19,421 bases of DNA from JAAAOZ01 sp964496595 (GTDB lineage: Bacteria > Chloroflexota > Anaerolineae > B4-G1 > SLSP01), in NCBI GenBank assembly GCA_964496595.1, contig CAZCAI010000092.1, positions 1 through 19,421 of the forward strand. The letters run 5' to 3'. Positions 12,001 to 19,421 of this stretch are shown here, piece by piece (within the stretch, counting starts at the first letter, position 1; every line of letters begins with the position of its first letter). The translations under genes and the position numbers were made by a program. Below the pieces are notes generated by a model. The model searched no databases, was not told where the DNA came from, and saw only the letters and a program-made list of their open reading frames with translations.

Positions 12001-15000
12001 GGGCCGGCGAACATCACCGATCTGGACGGCGAGATGACGTTCCAGGTGGAGATGGATGGCATCACCCGCGCCGTGACCACCACGGCGACCGGCGCTTTCG
12101 AGGCGGTGTTCTTCGACATCGGCCTGGCCGACAGCGGCGAGCTGATCTACACCACGCCCGATTATGTGCTCCATCGCCGCTTCTACGCGCCGGGGTACAG
12201 TCTCGTTCAAATTGGTACGGCAAATGTGAGTGGCTACGTCACCGATCCGGGTATTGCGGTCACGGTAGAGATCTTCCGGGTGGACACTATCGTCGGCTGG
12301 GGGACGGTCGATGCCAATAGCAGCGGCTACTTCAGCGCTGACTTGCGCGATGCGACCGGCGCGCCGGCCTACATCCAATCCGGCGACGAGGTATCCCTGA
12401 ACACGGACGCGGGCGAAAGCTGGAGCGTCGCCGTGCCCACCCTCGACATCAGCGCCGATCCCGCGACCGACGTCGTCACCGGCCACGCGCCGGACGGCGA
12501 GCGGGTGCGGGTCTGGGCAGGTGGCAGCGGGCCTTATGACGCCACGGCCTTTGGCGGCGTCTATGAATATGACTTCACCGGGCGGCGGAATGTGCAGGCG
12601 CGTGACTCACTACAAGTGGCCTATCGTCAAGATCAAGAGGATGCCCAGGTCTGGTTCTTCGCTCATGGCAGCGTCCCCGGACTCTCGATGCGGCTGTATG
12701 CGAACTCGCTAAACGCCTCGGTTGCGACTGGGCGCGCAATGGTGAGCTATGAGGTGCGCAGTGCGGCCGGCGAGCGCCGGATGCAGGACACCACACTGGC
12801 GAATGTGTACGGTAGACTCTCGGTCAACCTCGTCGATGCTTACGGCAACGCCGTCAACCTGCTGCCCGGCGACCGGATCGTCATCACCGCCGACGAGCCC
12901 TTCACCTACACCGTTCCGACGCTCTCCGCGCTGGCCGACGTGAACGCGGATATCGTCAGCGGCTCCGCTCCGGCGGATACGCAGGTACGAGTCTGCATCG
13001 ACTTCGGCTATTGTCAGACCGTCTGGACGGACGGCGGCGGCGACTTTGCAGCCAACTTCCAGGGCCGCACCAATATCCAGGCGGGCAACACCGGCTGGCT
13101 CTATTACCACGACGCCAACGGCAACCGCTACGAGCTTCAGTTCTCCGCGCCGAGCCTCAACGTCGAATATCAAGGCGACCCGACGGATGGCAGCCGGGTT
13201 TATGGCTATACCTCCATGCCCTATATCACCTACACGCTTGAGCTGGAGCGCGACGGCACGGTCATCGCTCGAATGTCCGGGCAGTCGGGCAGCAACGGTG
13301 GGTTCTCCGAAGACTTGAATGACCTCTACGGCAACCCGCTGCTTACCGAGGCCGGCGACGTCGTCATCCTCTACGAGGAAGGCGTCGAGGTGAATCGTAC
13401 GACCTTGCATGCGCTCACGGCCCTGGTCGACATCTTCGCCGACACCGTTACCGGTTCCGGCCCGGCGGATGCGCAGCTCGAGGTGGATGCCAGCTATGAC
13501 AAGACCGTCACGACGGACGGCAGCGGCGACTTCACCGCAGCCAATCCCTTCTACAGCGGCGGCAACGAAGCATACCAGAACTTCAACGCGGGCGACACGG
13601 GTATCTTGCGCTACTATCACAGCGACGGCGACCAGATCTTCTACAACTTCACCGCGCCGTATCTTGAGGTTCACGCCGCCTTCCAGCCGGGGTTAGGTTC
13701 TAACAACAGCTACAACGCCGGATACGTCAACGGCAGCGGTTGGCCGGTTGGCCGTCCCGTTGTACTCACGCTCTACGACAGCGCGGACAATGTGAAAGCG
13801 ACCCTAACGCAACTCGGCGGCAGCTTCTACAACGTCTACTTCGCCGATCAGTACGGCAACCGCGTCGAGATTCACAGCAGCGACCGCATCGTGGCGCAGG
13901 CGCAAGGTCTGCCCGCGCTGGAAGTCACAGTTCCCGCCCTGGATGCGAGCGTTGATCTGGAGGCCGACGTGGTCAGCGGCACATTCAATGGCACGGTGGC
14001 TGATCTGCCGGTCAATCCGTCGGGTAGCACGACACATACGCTGGAGGTTGGCATCCACGAGTATGTCCAAGTCTGCAATTGGTGGGGTTGTTGGTGGGAG
14101 TGGCAACTGAATATCTGGCGACCACTTACCACGACCGTGACTGGTGCGTTTGAGCATCGCTTTGGTGAAGAGCCACTGGATATCCCTGAGGGCAAAATCA
14201 TTCAGTGGAATTACGAAGATCACAATGCCAACACTATCCATCTTCGCGATGAGGCCCCGCGCGAGCAACTCCACGAACCGCAGGTCAACGCGCAACTGTA
14301 CGAAACGCGCGCCTGGGGTTGGGTCTTGCTGGAGCGCGTCCCCATGACCGTGACGCTGCGGCGTGCGGGCGTGGCGCTTGATATCTGGACGAATCTTTCT
14401 AGCGATAGCGGGTACTTCGATGTGTACTTCCGCGACGACACCTACAACAACGCCATCTACATCATGCCCGGCGATCAGATCATCGTCGAGGCTGAGGGGA
14501 TGGACACCATCACACTGGACGTGCCTGACCTGACCGTCGATCCCGACGCGGCGGCGGATACCGTCAGCGGTACCGCGCTGGACGATGGCGAGCTTATGGT
14601 ACAACTCACCGGCTACACCATCGAGCCGCAGGTCTCCGGCGGGACGTGGCTGGCCGACTTCCGCGCCAACGACTATGATTTCAACGGCGGCGACAGCGGT
14701 GCGCTCACTTACACTAACGCCGATGGGCACGTCGTCTACCTCAACTTCAATGTACCTGTCGTGACAGCTGATCTGTACCGCAGTGGCATCTACGTGGTGA
14801 ATCTCTACCCGAATATGCCGATCACGGCGACACTAACCAACGGCGCGGGCAACGTCAAGGCGCAGGCTGAGACCCTGGCGGCGGTAGGCTATGGCGCGGA
14901 CCTCTATTTCCTCGACCGCTTCAACCAGCCGGTCAACATCTTGCCCGGCGATACGGTTACCGTCTACCCCTACGGCGCGGATCCCCGCGTGCTCGACATC

Positions 15001-18000
15001 GTCGAGCTGGACGCCAGCGCGAACCCGGAGACCGATCAGGTCACCGGCGTCGGCCCGGCGGGCGAGACGCTGCAAGTCGCAATGGGCAGCACGCTACGCT
15101 CCGTCATCCCCGCCGCCGACGGCAGCTTCACCTTCGACTTCACCGGCCTGTATGACATCACCGCCGGCAATACCGGCAGCCTGCGCTACTACCTCTCCGC
15201 GCAGGGCGACGCGCAAGAACTGAGCTTCGCCGCGCCGGTGGTCTGGGTGCGCGCGGGCGAGGGCAGCAACGAGGGCCGCGTCCACGGCTTCGCCGACCGG
15301 GCGGGCCGCGATGTGCGCGTCGAGGTGGTGCGCGGCGGCAACGTCGTCGCCACCGCCTTGGGTAGCAGTGCAGATTACGAAGCAGGTGACCTCATTGTCA
15401 AAGACATATACGACAACGTGGTTGCTATCCAACCGGGCGACACGGTCAACGTCAGCTTCGATGGCGGCGTGCCGATCCCGGTGGATGTGCCCGGCACGGC
15501 GTTGGATGCCGAGATCGACGTGGATGGCGATACCGTCACCGTCAGCGGCCCGGCGGATGCCACCGTCGAGTTCAGCTTCGGTGACTTTGATAGTACTCCC
15601 AATCAGCCTCGCACCGTCATCTTGAGCGGCGGCTCCGCGATCATCGACTACGCCGGCTACTACGACATCGGCGCGGGCGCTACCGGCTACGTCCACTGGC
15701 GAGATGCCAACGGCAACAGCGTCTACGTCAACGTCGCTGATCCGGTCATCAACGTCTACGAATATCGCACATATATCGCAGGCTATATTGCCGCGACGGA
15801 TGGCCTGGCCCGCGTGCGCTTGTTGCGCGGCGGCAACGAGGTTGCCAGCGGCAGCAGTGATATTACTTCAAATGGTCGGATTGGCGACTACGACTACCCC
15901 ACATGTCCGTCTGAGTTCTCCTATCGCTGCCTCAAGTTGTATGATAAATTCGGGCAACAGATGCTCATCCTGCCGGGTGACACGGTGGAAGTGACCGCGC
16001 CCGACGGCGCCGTCACCACCATCGCTGTTGAGGAACTCTGGGCCGAGGTGGACGTGGTGAATGACACGCTCACCGTCCGTGGCCCCGCCGATGAGGAGAT
16101 CAAGGTCGAATTCAGCGGCGGCTTTAGCGCGAATACGGCCAGAGGACTGTTCAGTTCACACACCATCGTCGCCACCGGCGGCAACCAGGTCATCGAATAC
16201 GCCGATCCCTCCGACCCCACCCGCGATGTGATTACCAGCGGCGCTTACGGTTGGCTCCGTTACTACAATGATGAGGGGCACCGCATCCACCGCTACTTCC
16301 GCGCCTCGCAGGTTTGGGTCTACCAGGGCCAGAATCGTGTGGATGGCGATGCACAGCATAACGGCGCGGACGTGTTGGTTGAGTTAGTCCGTGGCGGCAG
16401 CGTGATCGCCTCGGTGCGGACAGAGGCCGATAACTCTGGCAACGACTACAGAGTGGACTTTATGTCCGACGGTGACCCGGTGATCATCGAGCAAGGCGAT
16501 ATGGTCCGTGTCACCGAAAATGGCGGCACACCGATCGAGGTCGAGGCCGCGCTCAGCGCCAGCATCGACGAGGCCAACGATACCGTCACCGGCGATGCGC
16601 CTGGGCCGGTTCAGGTGGAGGTTGAAGGATCGCAGATGACGGTCTGGCCGGAGGGCGGCGTCTACACCGCCGACTTCACCGGGCGCCGCGATATCCAGGG
16701 CGGGAACACAGGGCAATTGGCATATCTAAACGCCGCTGGCCACACCGTCTACCTGGACTTCGCCGCGCCGCGTATCGAGGCAGAACTGGGCCGCAACTAC
16801 GTCAACGGCTACGTGGATCGCGGGACGAACGTTGAGGTGGACATCGAGCTAATCCGAGGCGGCAGCCGCATCGCAGCGGAGACCGTGATCGCCAACAGCA
16901 GCAATGGCAGCTTCTCCGCGCACCTCGTCCACGCCGACGGCGCCCGCGCCATCATCCGGCCCGGCGATACCGTCCGCGTGACGGCGAACGGGCAGACCCG
17001 CGAGATCGCGGTGCAGGCCCTCACAGCCGATGCCGACGAGGTCGCCAACACCGTCTCCGGTACCGCGCCCAATGGCGAGGTTCAGCTTAACTTTAATGGC
17101 ACCAACAACACCGTGATCGCCAGCGGCGGCGCTTATGACATCGAATACGGCGCTGCGGACTTCAGAGGCGGCGAGCGCGGCAGCGTGAGGTATCAAGAGG
17201 CCGACGGCGACCGCGTCTTCCGTTCCTTCTCCACCCCCTACATCGAGGCTGAAGTCGGCGGCAACACGGTTCACGGCGACGTGGCGTACAAGTACATCAC
17301 CGTCACCGTGCAGATCGAGCGCGGCGGCGGCATTATCGCCGAGGCGGAAGCCTTCGTCAATACTCACTACTTCTCCTTCAACATGGTGGATGCGCAGGGC
17401 GCGGCGATCGCATTGCAAAATGGCGACATCGTCCACGTCCACGCCGCCGATGCGGTGGTGGCGGGCGATGGGGCTTTCTCCGATGGCAGCCTGACCATCC
17501 GCACATTGACAGCTAACGTCAACGTGGCGGCGGATACGGTCTCCGGCTCCGCGCCCAATGGCCTGGTCTGGGTCGAGGTCAATGACAACGCTCAGGATGT
17601 CGTCGCCAGCGGCGGCAGCTACAGCGCCGACTTCAGCGGCGTCTACGACATCGGGCCAGGCAACGAAGTCTCCGTCGGCTACTACGACGCCGAGCACGAC
17701 CTGGGGTACATCAACGCCTACGGCGATCAGGTTATCGTCTGGGAGGGGACGGACCGGATAGAAGGTTATGTGCCCGAAGGTGGTCAGCTAGTCGAAATCA
17801 GCGTTACCAGCGGCGGCGCCGAGGTCGGCGTCGCGCGGGTCTGGGCCGCATGGAATGGTTACTTCAGCGCCAGGGTCACGCGGGCGGATGATGAAAACAC
17901 GCCGTACCTGATCCAGCCCAACGACGTCGTTCAAGTGACCAACGGCGCCTGGAGCGCCAGCGTCGCCGCCGTCCCGCTCACCGCCGAAATCGACACGGCG

Positions 18001-19421
18001 CATGATCAGGTTGATGTCGCCGGCCCGGCCGGCGCCGCCGTGAATGTCTATGTGAACGGCTACAACAAGCTGGTCACACTCAGCGGCGGCAGCGGCGCGG
18101 CGGCCAACCCCTTCTTCAACAGTAGTCGCGGCATCTACGAGCTGGACTTGACGCCTGGCGATACCGGCTACGTCCGTTATCTCGACGCCAACGGCCACGA
18201 GGTGCGCCGCACCTTCGCCGCCCCGCAGATCAACGCCCGCCTCAGCAACAACGAGGTCTGGGGCTACGTCAACGGCGGGAAGCAATTGGTGACGGTCATC
18301 CTGGCCGACGCCGAGGGCGAGAAAGGGCGGGCTTACGACTGGACAAACGATTACGGCTACTTCTATGTCCAAATCCTCGACGATATGGGCCACGACGTGA
18401 TCATCTTGCCGGAAGACACCGTGACCGTCCAAGTGGGCGGCAGCACCGTCCGCACGATGACCGTCGCAGAACTGACGGCGATTGCTAACCCGGAGACCAA
18501 TATAGTCGCCGGTATTGCTCCGATAAGTGGCGATGTTTACGTCGATGGGAACCCGGTAGAAGTTGCGCCCGATGGTACCTATCGCTACGAAAAGTGGGGG
18601 ATCTGGCCCGGTAGTTATGGTAATGTCTACTACGCTGATGCTGATGGTGACCAAACTTGCTTGAGCTACGTAGGCACTGGCCTCCACGTCCGCGAGATGG
18701 GGAAACAGGTCTTCGGCTACGTCCCGGTGGCCAACGCCATCGTCGAGGTGCAATTGGTAGCCTTCAACCGCGAGGGTGAGAGCGTTAAAGTGCGGTCGAG
18801 CTCCAACGGCTACATCAACACGCAGTTCGGCAGCAACCACATCAAGCCTGGGGATATAATCAAGGTCGTCATCGAAGGACAGCCCGACATTCGCATCCCT
18901 GTGCCCCTGCTGGAAGCGACCCCCTATGCCGCCACCGACATCGTCACCGGTACCGGGCCTGTGAACAGCGAACTCCGGGTCTACCACCGCTATCACTCCA
19001 ACCTTGCTGCTCAACTTGGCTCTCCCATCCAACAGTGGCCGGGAGGCGAAGAAGACCGCACCGTCCGCACCGATGCCAATGGCAACTTCACCGCCAACTT
19101 CGCCGCCGATAACCTCCGCGCCGATGTCATCGAGGGCGGCGAGTACGGCTACGTGAGCTACACCAACGAGGACGGCCACACCGTCTACCGCAGCTACCGC
19201 GTCCCGCTCATCCGCATCGATATCACCAACGACACCGTCGAGATGTTCACCGAGGCCTTCACGCAATGGCGCGGCGCGCACTTCATCGGCGGCGACGCCT
19301 ACAGCGGCCTTTTCGAGAGGGTCAAGGCGGATCAGGATGGGCATCTCATCACCTATCTATGGGACGCCAACGAAAATCCGTTGGACTTCAACGCCGGTGA
19401 CGAGGTCTGGCTGTTGCCCGA
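1..19421 (+). CDS. Giant modular repeat protein, internal fragment open at both ends; probable extracellular fibre or adhesin
   Basis: Frame 1 is open over the whole window: 6,473 sense codons, no stop, no frameshift. No start codon can be chosen because the frame is already open at base 1 with repeat sequence, and it is still open at the last base. The translation is an alternating series of two beta-rich modules, one resembling carboxypeptidase-regulatory-like or bacterial Ig-like sandwiches (PGDTVxV then VTVPxL), the other marked by DTVSGxxPA and GDTGxVRYTNADGH. One nidogen-like domain interrupts the series. By inspection the protein is strongly acidic, rich in Asp, Gly, Thr, Val, Asn and Tyr, poor in Lys, with only 12 Cys, and shows no hydrophobic stretch long enough for a membrane helix. 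No catalytic motif was seen. Known giant bacterial proteins with such stacked beta-domains are mostly cell-surface or secreted, so a surface fibre, stalk or adhesin is the best inference. Its substrate, partner and regulation cannot be read from this window. The existence of the coding frame is near certain; the role is not. Confidence 0.96.
1501..2583 (+). repeat. Units 4 and 5, GSGYD-type A modules
   Basis: The A modules of these adjacent units begin with a shared motif: VRWYGSGYDADRLRGY at about 1510 and VRWTGSSYDSGVIRGY at about 2083. The same opening returns in unit 8 (RYNGSGFDANQVRGY, about 3613) and, weaker, in unit 15 (RWHSGSGNYNAEYVSGY, about 7981). Most other A modules lack the GSGYD hairpin. 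B4 is loose, with PSDDVRYLYVDAAGN in place of GDTGxVRY. The DNA of unit 5 around 2101-2240 is AT-rich for this gene (28/60 G+C at 2161-2220 by hand count). Confidence 0.75.
2716..2745 (+). repeat. 15-base tandem duplication encoding a Trp-rich loop
   Basis: Two consecutive 15-base copies share their first 13 bases exactly (2716-2728 and 2731-2743, tggtggaattgga) and differ only in the last two. They encode WWNWT and WWNWS, giving six Trp within nine residues (906, 907, 909, 911, 912, 914) in the middle loop of the unit 6 A module, just before its PGD turn. It is one of very few recent-looking DNA-level duplications I found in the gene. Confidence 0.85.
4636..5889 (+). repeat. Unit 10: A-B unit whose B module is split by an inserted domain
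   Basis: The A module is ordinary (VTLRLKDAFGNVKG, then IADGDTV at 4849, then VTVPTMTG). The B module opens normally with DAVSGVITGG near 4942, closely matching DTISGVITGT in unit 7 (near 3379). It then departs into a nidogen-like domain and resumes at about 5641 with LFVEVHSGGGSEYVTT and TGAFDTL. It ends with a stretched hairpin (TGYVQFTNVVPN, then HHVFYDFAAS). The distance from A10 to A11 is 416 residues against a usual 171, so about 245 extra residues sit in this unit: the domain itself plus linkers and a lengthened acidic loop near 5731-5775. Confidence 0.85.
5071..5595 (+). other. Nidogen-like (NIDO-type) domain inserted in the repeat array
   Basis: Residues about 1691-1865 do not fit either repeat module. 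Motifs in order: ITLTGFTDLDDGYT, PLGFDFEFYGQVYT, VVATNGFLGFGS, NNFIAPFATDLDLS, GHVYYTMTG, NRIFTVQWDGVEQ, TFQALLYEGSNLVKFQYG, then VTLVGVENMTGTLGTQYW. The order FxFYG, then NGFLxFG, then IAPFxxDLD, then FxVQWxxV, then FQxxLYEGSNxxxFQYG, then VGxEN is the pattern I associate with nidogen-like domains found in extracellular proteins of animals and bacteria. The usual Trp before the Asp pair (APFWxD) is Ala here. The block is more AT-rich than much of the gene: by hand count 28/60 G+C at 5101-5160 and 27/60 at 5401-5460, against 42/60 at 15061-15120. In other proteins this domain is mainly an adhesion or structural module. An alternative is a different beta-sandwich with the same core motifs. Confidence 0.7.
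8458..9630 (+). repeat. Units 16 and 17, B modules with long first loops
   Basis: The B modules here are longer than average (A-to-A spacings 194 and 190 residues). The extra length lies between the first strand (IVNGTVGDLT near 8767; IYGDIGALD near 9355) and the strand before the GAF or GFY turn. In B16 the loop includes VLAARRYGFSMRTG, a rare cluster of basic residues in this acidic protein. In B17 it includes a Trp- and Asp-rich stretch, AWSIDWDDPRG, near 9430. Both modules then rejoin the usual pattern (TVLYTDADGNEFY; WAIYTNDEGHQ). Confidence 0.75.
10129..10638 (+). repeat. Unit 19, Cys pair with an Asp-rich calcium-loop-like insertion
   Basis: In the A module the usual DxYGNP hairpin is replaced by LCDVYGDCDNDHGN (10279-10320). 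Cys3428 and Cys3434 are five residues apart and could form a local disulphide if the protein is exported. Asp3433, Asp3435, Asp3437 and Gly3439 are spaced DxDxDxG, close to but one residue longer than the common DxDxDG calcium-binding loop. Calcium binding is an inference. The rest of the unit is ordinary (MRPGDELVI, ITLPEL, GAFTADF, TGHIYYLTPEGHRVY). Confidence 0.7.
11128..11682 (+). repeat. Unit 21, long B module with acidic first loop
   Basis: The A module is short and regular (VALVRDGATLW, AIETGDVIQV at 11308). The B module opens with ETVTGVGPADVTLTDDP near 11392 and carries an Asp- and Asn-rich insertion, ALWVNSDDDATINFDN, before resuming at TTAAGAFTADFGDM. The spacing to the next A anchor is 197 residues, the joint longest outside the nidogen-containing unit. 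The resumption shares an identical 18-base stretch with unit 19 (10519-10536 and 11554-11571), at the GAFTADF turn. Confidence 0.7.
13660..14259 (+). repeat. Unit 26, B module with Cys- and Trp-rich insertion
   Basis: The A module has SSD instead of PGD (13879). The B module opens with DVVSGTFNGTVADLP near 13966 and carries a long first loop that includes CNWWGCWWEW (14074-14103), with Cys4692 and Cys4697 and six Trp between residues 4694 and 4706. It rejoins at TTTVTGAFEHRF near 14131, and its hairpin is atypical (IPEGKIIQWNYEDHN, with no DTG). The spacing to the next A anchor is 197 residues. The local codon choice is less GC-biased than the flanks. This looks like an exposed, possibly ligand-contacting loop, by inference only. 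Confidence 0.7.
15238..17727 (+). repeat. Units 29-33, closely related RGG-type block
   Basis: Five consecutive A modules share a strand-turn motif absent from the others: VEVVRGGNVVA, VRLLRGGNEVA, VELVRGGSVIA, IELIRGGSRIA and VQIERGGGIIA, with the Arg codon at 15331, 15826, 16390, 16855 and 17320. The spacings are 495, 564, 465 and 465 bases. The B modules of this block often carry a related SGG turn (VILSGGSAII, VIASGGAYDI, VVASGGSYSA) in place of TTxxGAF. Shared derived motifs in neighbours suggest the block grew by local duplication after the main array was established. Units 29 and 30 have weak B hairpins (TGYVHWRDANG, YGWLRYYNDEG). Confidence 0.75.
15745..16308 (+). repeat. Unit 30, Cys pair in the A module and long B module
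   Basis: Within the RGG block this unit stands out: its A module carries TCPSEFSYRC (15901-15930, Cys5302 and Cys5310) in an inserted loop just before LYDKFGQQ and the LPGDTVEV anchor. The loop DNA is AT-richer than its neighbours. Its B module is stretched by FSGGFSANTARGLF near 16108 and by a DPSDPTRD segment near 16204. The cysteine pair could form a hairpin-closing disulphide outside the cell. Confidence 0.65.
19207..19421 (+). repeat. Unit 37, A module cut by the window end
   Basis: The last bases encode an A module without the usual VTVTLxD strand: after IRIDITNDTVEMF it reads FTEAFTQWRGAHFIGGDAYSG and then rejoins at LWDANENPLDFNAGDEVWLL, where DANENP replaces DxYGNP and AGDEV replaces PGDTV. 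The frame is still open at base 19421. The weaker fit may mean the array is approaching its end or simply that this unit is divergent. Confidence 0.6.

Larger units (their letters stand above)
1..19421 (+). repeat. Protein-level A-B superrepeat array, 36 A-B units plus one partial
   Basis: Each unit is an A module followed by a B module, ending at a VYLxFxAP-like strand. Approximate unit ends (bases), units 1 to 36: 501, 1020, 1500, 2040, 2583, 3093, 3600, 4110, 4635, 5889, 6438, 6978, 7455, 7968, 8457, 9042, 9630, 10128, 10638, 11127, 11682, 12192, 12678, 13152, 13659, 14259, 14757, 15237, 15744, 16308, 16770, 17238, 17727, 18225, 18681, 19206; unit 37 is cut by the window end. The A anchor (Gly of PGD) begins at 193, 679, 1195, 1696, 2269, 2773, 3289, 3802, 4300, 4849, 6097, 6643, 7165, 7663, 8173, 8674, 9256, 9826, 10339, 10825, 11308, 11899, 12382, 12868, 13354, 13879, 14470, 14947, 15436, 15976, 16495, 16963, 17422, 17920, 18412, 18850 and 19396. 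The Gly-Asp pair is kept in 32 of 37; it is GY in A12, AD in A18, SD in A26, ND in A34 and ED in A35. Units are well diverged, so this is an old protein repeat rather than a recent DNA tandem repeat. Boundaries are good to a few residues. Confidence 0.9.

Noticed and set aside
9109..12486. Minus-strand open frame of 1,125 codons, and similar ones at 847-1971, 6028-7605, 12709-13674 and 17788-19344
   Set aside because: All are in codon register with the sense frame and are mirror images of its biased codons (GAC/GTC, GGC/GCC). Their products are monotonous Asp, Val, Gly, Ala and His mixtures with no recognisable domain, while the sense frame shows clear conserved motifs throughout.
1..19421. 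CRISPR array or DNA satellite as an explanation of the periodicity
   Set aside because: The period is about 510 bases, conserved at protein rather than DNA level, with no short direct repeats and regular unique spacers.
1..19421. RTX-type calcium nonapeptide repeats or thrombospondin type 3 repeats
   Set aside because: Tandem GGxGxDxUx nonapeptides and DxDxDGxxD runs were not seen; the acidic loops are single hairpins inside larger modules.

Overview
The whole 19,421-base window is the interior of a single giant protein-coding gene on the + strand. Reading from base 1 in frame 1, I translated all 6,473 complete codons and met no stop codon, no frameshift and no intergenic gap. Neither the start nor the end of the gene is inside the window, so the protein is longer than 6,473 residues (about 0.7 MDa at the least). 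There are no RNA genes, CRISPR arrays, insertion sequences, promoters or terminators that I can support.

The protein is a strict alternation of two different beta-rich modules, here called A and B. The A module (about 85 residues) looks like a carboxypeptidase-regulatory-like or bacterial Ig-like beta-sandwich, with VTVTLxDxxG, GYFxxxFxDxYGNP, PGDTVxV and VTVPxL in order. The B module (about 85 residues) carries DTVSGxxPA, GAFTADF, GDTGxVRYTNADGH and VYLxFxAP in order. I count 37 A anchors and 36 B modules, always A-B-A-B, with an A-to-A spacing of 146-197 residues (mean about 171) except at one place.

Layout: bases 1-4635 hold units 1-9. Bases 4636-5889 hold unit 10, whose B module is interrupted by an extra domain of about 175 residues resembling the nidogen-like (NIDO) family. 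Bases 5890-15237 hold units 11-28, several with long loop insertions. Bases 15238-17727 hold a block of closely related units 29-33 marked by an RGG motif in the A module. Bases 17728-19421 hold units 34-36 and the start of unit 37.

Organism: a prokaryote (19 kb without introns), moderately GC-rich (about 60% by eye, with AT-richer patches). A Chloroflexota-type environmental bacterium is a low-confidence guess; the sequence has no taxonomic marker. The composition (rich in Asp, Gly, Thr, Val, Ala, Asn and Tyr, very poor in Lys and Cys, no membrane segments) and the domain types fit a secreted or surface-exposed fibre, stalk or giant adhesin. That role is inferred from architecture only; the secretion signal and anchor, if present, lie outside the window.
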